A stretch of 64,000 nt of DNA from Opisthorchis felineus. Lineage: Eukaryota > Platyhelminthes > Trematoda > Opisthorchiida > Opisthorchiidae. Under the pieces are notes generated by a model, which was not told the DNA's origin, did no database searches, and saw only the letters and a list, made by a program, of their open reading frames with translations. The position numbers were made by a program, and so were the translations under genes. This document shows, piece after piece, positions 1 through 11,228 of the stretch (position 1 is its first letter; every line of letters starts with the position of its first letter). The stretch covers positions 5,712 to 69,711 of the forward strand of contig SJOL01002009.1 of NCBI GenBank assembly GCA_004794785.1. The letters run 5' to 3'.

Positions 1-692
1 TTTGGGTATCATTAGTGGCATCAAGCTATTTCGCAGTTGCACACAGTCGTACCCGCGATGGGTATGTAACCAAACCTTTCGATCCTCGGAGATCTACACT
101 GACATTTCCAGACAAAAGTTGAAAAACCAAGTGTCATCCAACTTCCCTCACCTTCACGACTTGCCGTTTGACTATTATCATTTGGGGATTGGTCATTGTT
201 TCGAGAAACAATAACCAAATTCGTGGGCATTCAGACAACCTTCCAGGATAGATTGTAATCTTCATTGTTCAAATATCTGCTCCCATCGGTTTTATGCGCA
301 GGGCTGAGGGCTAAGTAACTTGTAGTGTGTTCGCAGAGACTCAATACTGTACAACGCATTGCTTTGTTCTGGTTTGTTACCGTCATAGCAAGTTGTCCTC
401 GGTCTACGGTCGAACCCTTCGATGCGTGATTATTTGTGATCATTTGTTATGATACACATTAAGAGTTGCTTAAAAGAACGACCGCAACTCTGATTCGTAC
501 CGAAGTTCTTTTGTGAGTGTCTTTTAATACACCCGTCTTTTCTCTCCCTCAGTTTGCTTCTTCTGCTGGCCGGCGTCCTGGCTACAGTGTATGTCATTGT
601 GTGTTTGGCTACATCCATCAAACTCAAAAAAGATTTTGGTGGCATTTCGTTACAAGTGGATTATTTCGTCGATGGAGTGGGGCCTGTTGCTC
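1..692 (+). repeat. Segmental duplication, copy A (left end beyond window)
   Basis: This segment matches 42374-43274 in the same orientation. Identity is near-complete over the first ~240 bases, lower at roughly 250-430, and high again over the exon portion. The match starts at base 1, so the duplicated block continues to the left of the window. It ends at about base 692, inside the copied exon, where the two copies become unrelated. Copy A lacks the SINE present in copy B and shows the uninterrupted target sequence at about 449-457. The two copies are about 42 kb apart. The exact identity needs a pairwise alignment. Confidence 0.93.
551..692 (+). pseudogene. Dead, truncated copy of exon 2 of the 39-54 kb membrane-protein gene
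   Basis: The sequence after the acceptor-like tract ending at 550 matches exon 2 at 43130-43304. The first ~25 codons are nearly identical and encode a hydrophobic stretch with LLLLAGV and ATVYVIVCLATSI. At about 627-633 copy A is 5 bp shorter than copy B (ACTCAAAAAAGATTTTGG against ACTCGAAAAAGACGATCTTTTGG). That shifts the frame and leads to a stop near 703. The last ~30 bases of the functional exon and its splice donor are absent because the duplication ends at about 692. I infer a non-functional exon fragment. Whether other exons of a paralogue lie to the left cannot be seen. Confidence 0.85.
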
Positions 693-2285
693 CGGAGCAA
701 GGATGAGTCCTTTTCTCTTGTACAATCATGTGCGACATGCAAGGCGGTAGTATGAAGTTAGTTGCCGAGCAGAATGTTGGAACAGGGTCGCTCTCATCTA
801 CCTAATCCGTTGGAGCTACTTTCACAAGATCACTCTTGTTGGTTTGAAATAATGTGTGACTGACCTCTTAGACGACTAACTATTGGCCCGTCAAACCCGT
901 TGTAGCGTGGGACATCCGTTTACACTTTCCCTTTGGCGGAAACCACCACTAGAAGTTAGTGGATGGGACTTCCTCAGTAAAGGCAATATAGCAGCATGCC
1001 ATTTCGGAGCACTTTAGTGGGGTATGAGGGATGACTTACTCACTTCCCAGAGCACTCAACTCAACCCTGCTGACAATTAGGAGACATCGTTTCCCCTTGG
1101 CATAAACTAACCCAGATGGTCGCATCAGGATTAGAGTTATGTGGATGTAATTCAACAAATCCTGCAACTACACACACTTATTGGTTCGCTTAAAAAAGAC
1201 ACCTCTCTTGGACAAAAGTGGTCATTTTCGAGTAGCAAGGAGCATTTAATGAAATGAATGTGTTTATTGGCACATCGGAAGTACGCGTGTGCACATACGT
1301 TTAAATTCCGAGCTTAAGATGTCTGGGGGACCAACATAGGGATCCCAACCGAAACGTTCGTGATTCGCACTAATCTCTGACTCTCTGGGTGCTTCTGGGC
1401 AAGTCTGCATTCTCAGGGCTGGTATTTTTTTTCGTGTCACGCGGCATCTGCGTATCCGAAAAGGTTTCCAATCCCCAGCCAAAGTTTGGCCTCCTGCGGG
1501 GCCTGATTATCAGGATAAGGGACCTAATAAACACACTACCTGGTCAACACACCTTTCTATTGATTCACCTGTTAGGTTCTATCCAGTCATTTCCATTTAT
1601 CGGCTATGCGTTCCGTTCATTCCAGCTCCGTTTTGCGTTTTCAGGTAAGGTCATCCCCACAGTTGATGGACTTTTGCTCCTGCGTGGGTTGTATTGAATG
1701 TTTTGTTGAAGCGAATGAATGATGCTTTCAAGCGGGGCTATATACATCTTTGTGGTCTTCACGGTTCTGGGGATTAGTGTATTTATTGGAGAAAGGTGGG
1801 TTCTGTACGCTTTTATGGAGTTGCCAAAGATTTCTGTTGTCTTTGCTGGTGCAGTATCTAGTATGTCTTATCTTCAGCCGTGACAATAATCGGAGCCTGT
1901 AGGTTTGCGCTGCAAAATTTATGACACCTTTTTTTACAGAATACTGGCCATAACACTTGCAGCTATCATTTTCGCGTCCTTGGTCCTCCTGTCTGCTGTC
2001 ATTTTCACATCATGGTATTTGGTTCTCATTCTAATATTACGCTTGATTCTAGGCATCAATGGCACAATATCATCTATCTTTTTCCTGTAACCAATTTTCT
2101 TTTGCACTATTTCGTTCTTTGCATTTATGAGTTCAAATTGACCGATTTGGATCCTCAGGTATGTTTTCATGTCCATGGTTGACACTTGTGCTCGACAGTT
2201 ACTGGAGGTATTTATACATACCACACTTCCGTCGCTTTGCTGTTTGGTTCTCTCCTGGATAATATCCTGTGCGCTTGGATTGCAG
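693..2285. other. No recognised gene
   Basis: Only short open frames, several with hydrophobic translations caused by T-rich sequence, with no clear splice-bounded exon or repeat match inside the window. Probably intron or intergenic DNA. Confidence 0.5.
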
Positions 2286-2551
2286 TTTTCACTTCAGCTT
2301 CTGATTTTTGGGTATGTTCGACATTCGCAAAAGTATTGAGTTGGATTGCCTCCAGTTTCTTTGTCCTTATGTGGTGTCTATCCAAGAGAGACTACTTTTT
2401 AGCCAGCCATTCTGGAAAAAGGAACTATGGCTTACTTTGGCAACGTTGTGTGCAGTTGTGTATCCTTTTGCTGATGGAACTTTTCCCTCTTGGTGCTCAT
2501 ATTGTTCATATCTATTCCAACTGGATCTCAGCCCATGCCGGTGTGCAACTA
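2286..2551 (+). CDS. Putative internal exon of a membrane protein (exon A1)
   Basis: A 266-bp open segment lies between an acceptor ending GATTGCAG (2285) and a strong donor, CTA|GTGAGT (2552). It starts two bases into a codon and ends in phase 0, giving 88 codons. The translation contains two hydrophobic stretches (VLSWIASSFFVLMWCL and CVQLCILLLMELFPLG). They are separated by a short basic loop, RDYFLASHSGKRNYGLLW, which looks like two membrane helices with a cytosolic hairpin. I do not recognise the family. A second frame across 2308-2577 is also open and hydrophobic, so the frame choice rests on the splice signals. Its relation to the exons at 12.3, 18.1, 28.1 and 34.7 kb is unproven: its phase-0 end does not join directly to the 12.3 kb exon. 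Confidence 0.4.
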
Positions 2552-2829
2552 GTGAGTTGTCTGTTCGCAAATCGTGAATTTATTTTCATCTGGAAACGGG
2601 CCTCAATGATACCTTGTTGCAGATGTTTGACTTCCCAGACAGTCATACTGTATGTCAAGAAGATATAATTCGATATCCTGAATATCGCGTCCGTGCAACA
2701 CGTTCAGTTGATGAATGTCATAAACGAGAGGTTCGGTTGCCTCTCCCGTTAACACCAATTGAGTTTACAAATAAGTGTTTTTCACCACTTGCGTTCAACT
2801 TGGTGTTCATATGGAACCTAAGGTTGACA

Positions 2830-3010
2830 GCGAGATGGCTCAGTGGTTAGAGCGCGAATTTACTGACCGGAAGATCAGTAGTTCGAAGCCGGCCACTGCA
2901 TCTCGACTTCTCCTGTCTAGGCTTGGGCAACCTGGCAGTATCCCATTCCTCGTGATTCCTTCGGGTGGTATGGCAGCTGGTCACCGAAAGGACGTTACAG
3001 CTGAAAGACG
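2830..3010 (+). mobile_element. tRNA-derived SINE, copy 1
   Basis: The sequence begins CGAGATGGCTCAGTGGTTAG, which matches a polymerase III A box. It carries a B-box-like GTTCGAAGCC about 45 bases later. The shared body follows (CTCCTGTCTAGGCTTGGGCA, AACCTGGCAGTATCCC, CTTCGGGTGGTATGGCAGCT) and the end resembles ACCGAAAGGNNNTTACAGCTG. About eight copies of this family occur in the window, on both strands. This copy is full length but diverged, with no obvious target-site duplication. Confidence 0.92.
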
Positions 3011-4739
3011 AGTGCTAGAAACTTGGGCACTACACCCACGCGATGAGCCTTAAGACGGAGGAAGCTGGTAGTATGTTTTCACCACATTGTAATTGGTGTC
3101 ATTTCAAGGAAATGTACTTTTGACTCAATATTAGTGCCCTACTTCTACCATTTGGCGGAGCTGCCTGTTAAGTGCTTGCAACATTGAAAACTTTTCTTCC
3201 CATATCCTCCATTTCAAGCTTATCTTTATCAGTACTTTGAGTATAAGGTTTGCTTCCAATGCATCCCTAAGCTGGCGAACTGTATTAGCTTATAATGCGT
3301 TCCAAATGCATGCCAGTTCTTTTTTCCGCAATATGGTTCAATGGAGATCACTAGATTTGCAGTCACAGGTCAAAATGCCAGGGGCGATTTGTTCTGAACT
3401 GAGGGATTGTTTGACGCAGCATACGGGCCCGTATTTTATGATGAGCTTTAGATGGCAAGTGACGAATAGAGTGGATAAGTTCTGCAATACACCTTTTGTG
3501 AGTTGATTGTAGCATGTCCGGGCCAGCAGTTGTCAGCTTCGGCAGTCGAGTGCCGGTATCCGCATATTGGGGTTGGTGATGGTCAGCTTTGGTATGCCGA
3601 AAGAAGAATGAGTTTTCCGGGTCCTCAGTTTTTTTGGTTTGGCTTCAGCAGTTGTATCATCCGCACCTAATACGACTGGTAGATTCAAATGTATAACGTT
3701 CAGTTTAGGTGTATCCGTGACCCATATGAAAATGTAACTTCCTCTGTCTTTCCTACCTTTTCCGCAACTTTCAGCTGATGACGGTGATGCTTTTTTGTGG
3801 TACACAATTTCTGTCTAGTATTGCACGGGGGTTCGGCAAACTCGACCACTGCGGTGAGTTTCTTGGCTATCTTGGTCTTTCCATTGGAAACACTTCCTGT
3901 ATCCATAAGGATTTTGAATGGTTGCACTGGGGGTCACAGGTGTAGCTTCAGGGCTGGGCACATTCGAAATAGTTTTCTTCAGAGCATAAGTTAGTCAAAT
4001 GTGGGGCTGTGACGCTGTGACTTGGTACCACGCTTTGTGTACCCGCCTATTTACTTCCAGTGTTTGTGCAAACTTGCAGAGCTTGTATCAGCCTTGCAAT
4101 CCTCATGGACTTTAACACCATATTTTTGCATAGGATGGACACACAATGTGACCCATTGTGCTCACTGTCAGCTACCTACCTACGGACCATTTTTCGCGAA
4201 TGTGTTGTTAACGTAAGTGCTATATGCATGTGTCAGCACTGTGACAACTAACAAGGGCAACAACTGAAGGTCCATATTAGTATTAGGAGATCCCGCAACT
4301 CTTTACGCAGCTTGGTTGCTCCCTATAGACGTTTCGTACTGGACAACCCTTAAATTGCACATATGTGGTAATTGCATTTATGACGTGCTTGTGCTTGTAA
4401 AGTAAACATTAGATACACTCCTCTAATTACTCTATTACTACTATAAGCCATTATGTATTATCTGTTCTTCTGCACCAGGCAAGGAATAATCCCGAGGAAG
4501 GACATCGATATGTACACAGGTCTAAAATCACATCCAGTTCATACTGATGATTTTAGCCGTATTTGGCGCAACACAGACGAGTGACGAGGTTTTCATATCT
4601 AGATGTGTTTGCTTGGCAGACAATCAAATCGTGTCTATAAGATGCGCATGGTGTGTAAGTCCCATGATGCTTGAGTAGTCATTATAGTAATCGACAACAG
4701 CACCAGTGTTGAACGCTGTTGGCTCAGTACCGTTCAACC
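3011..4739. other. No recognised gene
   Basis: No exon with convincing splice sites. The stretch 3600-3760 loosely resembles 57700-57870 (T-rich tract, then GGCTT, then a conserved-looking block), which suggests a shared old repeat. I cannot name it. Confidence 0.4.
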
Positions 4740-5237
4740 ATGATGTGGGAAAGGAAAGGTGCTTGGCGCCGCAAAGAAGGGTCAGGAAGAGTCTATCTTG
4801 AAAGGCGTAGAGCAAAGACAACAGCTGGAATTTTTGTAATTCTAGTTCACTTCAGTTATTTGGCTGTAAACGATGTTCCAAGGATACGCCGGTTTCAGCC
4901 ATCGCATTTTTATCGGAAGATGGGAGGGACGAGAAGCTGTGCCCTTGCAGTTGGAAGCGATCATCTAGTTATCTGGGTGGTGTTGAGTTGTAGTTGCCAG
5001 ATGAAGAGGGAGACTGAGCTCCGTGTTGAAGACAATAACTTCAATGCAGAGTCGACAACTATCAGTTGCTTCACTCATGTCTTCCAGTCTCATGAACCGC
5101 TGATATGTCGCGTCCTAGGGTTGCAATCCAAAGGAGTTACAATTGTCAACACGACTGAGTTTACTAGTAAGGACTCACATTTCGTCGCCATGTCATACCG
5201 TACACCTTCAAGTCATTCCCACGTGGCACATGGCTGA
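4740..5237 (+). CDS. Unassigned 165-codon open reading frame
   Basis: An ATG at 4740 opens an uninterrupted frame of 165 codons ending TGA at 5235-5237. It is one of the longer open frames not explained by a retroelement. The N-terminal part is very basic (MMWERKGAWRRKEGSGR), then a hydrophobic patch (TAGIFVILVHFSYLAV) follows. The remainder is mixed, with several cysteines. I recognise no domain. The composition does not argue strongly for selection, and the frame may be chance or an old transposon remnant. No polyadenylation signal or splice pair supports it specifically. Confidence 0.18.
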   Translation: MMWERKGAWRRKEGSGRVYLERRRAKTTAGIFVILVHFSYLAVNDVPRIRRFQPSHFYRKMGGTRSCALAVGSDHLVIWVVLSCSCQMKRETELRVEDNNFNAESTTISCFTHVFQSHEPLICRVLGLQSKGVTIVNTTEFTSKDSHFVAMSYRTPSSHSHVAHG

Positions 5238-5559
5238 ACGGAAAGAACTGTGCAGGATAGATGGTCCTTTGACGTACGAAGTATATGAACTAAACTGCTC
5301 ATGGTGGTAGAGCTCCTTTTCCTCTGCTTCCTAGTTTGTTATTCTCACCTCGAAAACAGGTGATCAAACAACAGGAGTTCTTCTAAATGTTTTCCACACA
5401 GAGGCCACATTTCCTATCCACAAGCCAGAATGGATCGTATTGATACAGCGTATACCCTAACCTTTACAGACAAAATGACATCACCCCGGCGCCATAGTTG
5501 TTGAAATTCGGGAATAACTTTCCTGGCCTTTCCTATTCTAAAAGTGACCCAGTCTACAG

Positions 5560-5860
5560 TCCATCCACCTGGATAAGTACAACATCCCAGCAAACAAATT
5601 TACCCACCTTGTCGGTTGACTGATTTGCATGAGTGAGGCTGAGGTTTGATCCCAATTTTCATGTGTGAAGCGTATGCCAGACCGTGTGTGCTCGGTGTTT
5701 CTGAGCGAACACCCACAGAACATTTCGATCCCCGGTTTATCGGAGACAGGCAAACGAGTGTCAAAAGACACATCAATGACAAACTTGAATAGGTTTGGTA
5801 ACAGAGGGCAACCTCATTCTATGCCCTCGTTGAATCCATGTCTCTCCATCTGCTCATGTA
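5560..5860 (-). mobile_element. Decayed non-LTR retrotransposon fragment (reverse transcriptase)
   Basis: Read on the minus strand, about 5820 to 5600, the translation contains GCPLLPNLFKFVIDVSFDTR. This matches the conserved reverse transcriptase block normally written GCPLSPFLFNFxID. An in-frame stop lies just upstream of it. The following residues (PGIEMFCGCSLRNTEHTRSG) correspond to the spacer before the YxDD box, but the YxDD box is not recognisable. It is a 5'- and 3'-truncated, CR1/RTE-like dead copy. Confidence 0.7.
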
Positions 5861-7288
5861 TTATCGTCTTCGTCGTTTGTACCGTTCCAAAGTTGACACA
5901 AATAACGCGGTTGTTGGTGGGTATGCGTAGTACGCGGTCAAGCCGTCCCAGCTTGAACTTCTGGGTGCATGCCCCGAGGGATGCACCCCCTGAATACCAC
6001 TTCTCAATAAGCCCGTGGAGAATTTTTCGCCTGATATGGAGTATGGCTGCAAGTCAGTGACGGCCAAGGGCCAGAGGCTGGTGCGCCAGAACCCCTAACT
6101 GCAAAAGTCACCTATTGTAGTCGCACAGCAGCGCCCCAACTGCAGCCTGATATTCGGGATTGTGAAGGTTCGAACCTGAAGATGTGTCCCGACGTCATGG
6201 TGGCGCGATTTCTACCCTGAAGATCAATATGTTGACTTCGTCCGTCATACATCAGAGTTAAGTAAGCTCCCAGGGTAGGTGAAATGCAAGAACAAGTCGG
6301 GTAGATTTCTAGTCTCCCTAATGGAATCATACCTGAAACATCAGACCTTATTTATCCATCTTATAAGTACGGATGGAAGACATATCGCGGCTTCTTAGCA
6401 TTTCATTTGCTCTTAGCTGCGATATGTAAAACATTTAGGTTGTATATAAAACAGAGCTATTAACAGAGTTGAACAGACAAACATCAATATGTTTAGGTTG
6501 ACTTTGGATAATAAAGGCCATGGCAACCATGTTAAATTGCTTTGTGCACATTGATGAGCAAGGCCTCACCACTAGGTTCTGTTCACCCACTAGCGCTCCC
6601 AATGAAGCTTCCGGATCTTCTTGGTGACTGGTTTACGTAGTTTTTTGTATCGGATGAAGATGTGGTTGCGAATGGACCTCCCACTTTGTGGGAACAGTTA
6701 CACTAATGCTCGAAGGACATATCGTGGTATGTATTCTGACATACTGTTTGGTAGTCGCTGATCCGTTTTGTGAAACTACAACAGAACCGACAAATATGTG
6801 GGTAGCGAAGATATTGCGCTTTCAAAGAGCAATTCCTCCGGTAGTTTGGGTTAAGTGTGCTGCATTGCAGACTTAAAGAGGCTGAACACTGTGTTATGTC
6901 CTTTCCCAACCGCATCCCTTTAGGCTTTTGGAATCATTAAGTTTCTTCGTATCTTGCGCTGCAATTCTCTGAGGAAAAGCAGCACTATGTATGTAGATGA
7001 AACGTCTAGTAATCTGTCAGAATTTCCCATAAATACCTTTTATCCTTTCACGTGATCTGGGCTACTGGTTTTGGCCAGTCTGTGGATGTATGTCATCGAC
7101 GCTAAACTCCATGTAAGCCTTCAAACAACCGCACGTCGGACTACTCACAAGTATGTGCGAAAGAAATAAACTGTTTTTTGACTCTCATTTGTACCATATA
7201 TGTAAGTTTTTGTGAACAGAGTTCAGGATATTATGCAAATTACCGAGGTGTTCAGACTTAGTGGAAATATAGGTACTACCAGCATAAC
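5861..7288. other. No recognised gene
   Basis: No splice-bounded exon found. The region around 5930-6060 may be another retroelement remnant, because it directly adjoins the LINE fragment at 5.6 kb, but I found no diagnostic motif. Confidence 0.4.
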
Positions 7289-7463
7289 CGTTGGAACCCT
7301 TTCGGTACCTAACTGCCATGCCACCAGAAGGAAGCACGAGGGCTGGGATACTGCCAGGTTGCCCAAGCCTAGACAAGAGAAGTCGAGAGGCAGAGGTTGG
7401 GTTCGAACCACGGACCTTCCGGTCACTAAATTCGCGCTCTAACCACTGAGCCATCTCGCCCCC
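7289..7463 (-). mobile_element. tRNA-derived SINE, copy 2, with target-site duplication
   Basis: Reverse complement of the family: the sequence ends ...CTAACCACTGAGCCATCTCG. The B-box complement GGGTTCGAACCACGGACC is intact. The 13-bp sequence TACTACCAGCATA occurs immediately outside both ends (7274-7286 and 7464-7476), a clear target-site duplication. The body is close to the apparent consensus, so this is probably a relatively young insertion. Confidence 0.95.
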
Positions 7464-7479
7464 TACTACCAGCATACCG

Positions 7480-8200
7480 CTTTCACAATGAGTATTGAAG
7501 GATGTCACTTGAAAAAGACTGAAAGTAAGCCTGCCCCTATGGGACCTTATTTCGAAAGCATCCACCTGTGTCATAATTTTCCTGTAAAATGCAGCTACAA
7601 AACCTGAACTGTCGTATGAAGAGGAGAGCTAACAGACGGGGAACCGACGATGGTAGAAGACGTTTTTGCAGGATGTTAGCAATATCAAGATAGTTTTTTA
7701 AACAATTTGGGAGTAAACCTTTGTGGACAGAGTCCAAGATGTCTGCAGGCCAGTTGGGAAACCTTGAGGCAGGCAGAATTGTCCGAACACATACGGAATT
7801 TTAGAGGTGTCATCCTCATTCACCGTAAGTGTGCAGTTGTTGTGTCAAATGATTTCATATACTGGACCGATTGGATATACTTGTGAGTAGGCGTCGAAAC
7901 ACTCCAATGTTCGAAAGTCCACGTGTAGCGAACGTACAACCGCTGACAGATGGAAACTCTCTTACGCAGGACTGGACAAATCTGTAGCGCAGATCAGTTG
8001 AAAGGGGAAAATGTATTTATGGGAGAGACTTTGATTGCTTATCGGCCGCTTCAGTGTCAAACTGGTAGAGGACTGCAGTGCAGGAGGCGAAAAAGCATTG
8101 TGTCCACCTATCTCTACAGTTCAAAGGAGATTCTCTAGTAGGTGACCCATTACGCCTTTTTACATTCTACAAAGCACACTTGACTTGTACAAGAATGGCT
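7480..8200. other. No recognised gene
   Basis: AT-balanced sequence with only short open frames on both strands. No repeat within the window matches it and no exon is supported. Confidence 0.4.
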
Positions 8201-8219
8201 TTCCGAAGGTGCGAGATGG

Positions 8220-8405
8220 CGAGATGGCTCAAGCGGTTAGAGCGCGAATCTACTGACCGGAAGGTCCGTGGTTCGAATCCGACCTCTGCCTCTCGACTTC
8301 CCCTGTCTAGGCCTGGGCAACCTGGCAGTATCCCAGCCCTCGTGCTTCCTTCGGGTGGCATGGCAGCTAGGCACCGAAAGGGTGCTACAGCTGAACAGTT
8401 TTTTT
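8220..8405 (+). mobile_element. tRNA-derived SINE, copy 3, with target-site duplication
   Basis: Full-length copy with A box (TGGCTCAAGCGGTTAGAG), B box (GGTTCGAATCC) and the complete family body, ending GCTACAGCTGAACAG followed by a run of nine T. The 11-bp TTCCGAAGGTG at 8201-8211 is repeated at 8406-8416, giving a perfect target-site duplication. The family head GAGATGG is duplicated at the 5' end (GCGAGATGGCGAGATGGCTC). The terminal T run could act as a polymerase III terminator. Confidence 0.95.
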
Positions 8406-9079
8406 TTCCGAAGGTGAGACTGTGTTATCAGATTTCTGTACCATCCACCTAATCTCCCGGTTCTTTTGTGATTTTGGGGGCAGTTGTATCTTCAGAACTG
8501 ATCGGCATCCATCAAGTCGTCTGTCAGAATGCATACCACGGTGTACATTTCCATCATTAGCTCAACTCTCCAAAAAGTCGGGGTCAATTCGCAAACCTGT
8601 ATGGTGTGATAGAAAGCACTTTTTCCAAAACGGTCCAAAAGCTTCATTTCTACTCCTGTCACACGCAGAATGGAAAGGTTCTATCTATTAGAGGGGCCCT
8701 GCTCATCTAAGTTCACAAGCTAGTTTTGTGTGCACGGAAGGTGCTTAAGCAATGTTTTTCGTTGCCATGTTTCTGATCGCCAAACGACAACCTAACCATT
8801 TTGTGGTTGCCAAATTCAGTGAACAACTGGATCCTCAACTGAACCACCTGAGCTATCAAACTGATTCGAGCATTCAGCTCTCAAAGAAGTTCTCTGGGAA
8901 GAATTCGCCCGTCGACAAGCTTCTAAACGGGCACACCTGTGTTCCTACCATTAATTCTTGGGAATCATTCTCCCATGAAGTACAGATCACAGATCTGCAT
9001 CAGACCATTCGGATGTCTGACACCGGCAAGACAATGTGGTAAACGTATAGCCAAACTAATCATAACTGACGCCCACAGC

Positions 9080-11010
9080 AATTTTCGCGAATGTGAGAGT
9101 CATAAACGACGATGGAACGGACTGTCTCCTTGCAGAACTTGAAACGGCGATTGAACTTAGAGTAAATGACACAAGGGACCGAAGAAACACTGAACGCTAA
9201 ATTAGGTTAGCCTACCAAAAGAACAATCACACCAACAACGACGGATGGATAGAAAACTTATCTGGTCGCCTTGTCGGCGCAGTTGACGAGCACATCCTAA
9301 GTAAAGGGCTACGCTTTACCGTCAAGGATGCATTTTATAAAGACTACTTGACCGGCCTAGAGCTTACCTTGAAGATAAGCGGGTTGTCGTAACAGCGTCA
9401 ACAACAAATTTCTCAAAGATCTGTTCCGATAGTAACTTGCAACCAAACCACACAGACCATCACTAAGAATGAACAGGAAGCACTCAGAAGAAAATATTGT
9501 AATGCTACCAGCAGTTAACGGGTGAATGACAGTTATTCTGGACAAACTGGAGTACGTCGAGAAAACCAAACTGCTGCTGACCGACACGACCACATGCAAC
9601 CCAATCGATCGTGACTCGAGTTCAAAACGGCTCAACCAAATCAACACGAAATGAAGAAAGCTACAATCAGCAGGTATAACCAACCAGAGACGATGGAAAA
9701 TGAGCGCGACTGCCGAAGGTTTGCAAATATGGAGCCCATCTTCGACCAATCATATCGCTACCAGGAACTCCAAGCTAAAAATTGGCAAAAGACCCCTGGT
9801 GAAGCATTTAATTTCTGGGTCTGAGTACGGCATCGACAATTCTGGACAGTTCTTGAACAAATTGCGGGATATTAAGTTAGAAGACAATGAAATCATGCTG
9901 TCATTCGACGTCATTGTCCTCCACATCGATCACCATAATGGAGCTACTTCAGAATCAATCCAATGCAACAAGAATCTCGAAACCAGAAACCATAGGCGGA
10001 ATTTCGGCTCCCTGCATGACTACACAATGTGACTTCGATAGGCAAGTACACCAGCAGCTGGAGGGAACGCTGATCGGATCACCAATTACAGGATCAATTG
10101 CGGATGTCACAATGCAGAAATTGGGGCTTTAGATCCGATATGTTGATGACACATTTGTTACCGTCAAACGAAATTCAATAAAAAACTGATGAAGTGCATT
10201 CGAGGACATTAATTCTACAAGCGAACTGGAGAGATACAGCAAACCACCGTTCTTTGACATATTAATCCAGGGGACTACGGAAAGGACCCTTCAAACTTGC
10301 GTATATCGGGGGAAAATACATACAAGTCAAATAGTGAACTACCATAGCCACCACTTGAGGAGGTGGGCTAGGTGGCTCAGTGGTTAGAGCGCGAATTTAC
10401 TGACCGGGAGGTCCATGGTTCGAACCTCACCTCTGCATCTCGATTTCTCCTGTCTAGGCCTAGACAGCTTGGCAGTATCTGAGCTCTCGTGCTTCTTCTC
10501 GGTGGCATGACAGCTAGGGTGGTACAGCTGGACGGTGTTGGTGTTTTCACTTGAGGAATCACAAAAAGAACTGCATTCAAACACCAAATGAGCAGAAAAG
10601 CACACTGCAGCGCAACATAACTGAGAAAAGAGGAAAACTATTAATATCCAGCATTACAAAACAACGGCCACTAATAAACTTTACGAGAAGAGGCTTGGGG
10701 AAAAGAACAGCTCAGCGACAATGGCCGCAGCCAGAAAGCAGACGTATAGTGCTATCCTACATCAAGGACGTATCTGAAACGATAGTCAGAATACTGCGAC
10801 AACGTGGAATTTCATAGGGTCATTAACCGAGTGCCACTTTGGGAAGGTTGATTTCACAACCACAGGAAGAACCCAGACAAGACAGCAAAAACACTGTCAT
10901 CTATCAGATAAATTGCATCGAATGCAACAAACACCACATTGGACAATCCGTGAGGAAACCGTCATAGCATGCGGCTAGATATACGTTCTACCGTAATTCC
11001 ACCTCAGTTG
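9080..11010 (+). mobile_element. Penelope-like retroelement, decayed
   Basis: The plus-strand translation, with frameshifts and stops, follows the reverse transcriptase of Penelope-like elements. Recognisable parts are KGLRFTVKDAFYKDYLTGLE (about 9303-9365), KLEDNEIMLSFDVIVLHID (9876-9930), GGISAPCMTTQ, and LIGSPITGSIADVTMQKL just before the catalytic IRYVDDTF (YVDD at 10139-10150). Near the 3' end VIYQINCIECNKHHIGQS (about 10895-10950) matches the start of the GIY-YIG endonuclease that characterises this class. An in-frame stop precedes the YVDD box and other lesions are present, so the copy is inactive. A SINE interrupts it at 10362-10547. The left boundary is approximate: related-looking sequence may reach back to about 8750. 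Confidence 0.85.
10362..10547 (+). mobile_element. tRNA-derived SINE, copy 4, nested in the Penelope-like element
   Basis: The A box is slightly changed (AGGTGGCTCAGTGGTTAGAG) and the B box is GGTTCGAACCTC. It is flanked by a perfect 10-bp target-site duplication, CACTTGAGGA (10352-10361 and 10548-10557). Removing the SINE and one repeat restores the Penelope reading frame, with tyrosine-histidine-serine-histidine-histidine before the SINE and HKKNCIQT after it. The element therefore landed in an existing Penelope copy. Confidence 0.95.
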
Positions 11011-11228
11011 CCGATACATCTAAGCTTCTTGAGACTAGTACCCATCACATGTAAACATATTTTAGTATGTCATGTTATGCATCAACCGACTTTTCTACTT
11101 TTCAATAATAAAATGCTAGATTTTTACTTTAACTGCCCATCAGCAGGTGAGAGCTAAATCAAATACTTTTTTGACCGAAAACATTTGAGAATTCGCACTT
11201 CATAAAAATGTAAAATATAAAATATTGT

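Noticed and set aside
2830..3010. Functional tRNA gene (A and B boxes present)
   Set aside because: The acceptor stem does not close and the same unit with a 120-bp body is repeated many times; it is a SINE.
3533..3927. Minus-strand open frames with basic protein-like translations
   Set aside because: No splice support or family match, and the segment loosely resembles 57.7-57.9 kb, suggesting repeat sequence.
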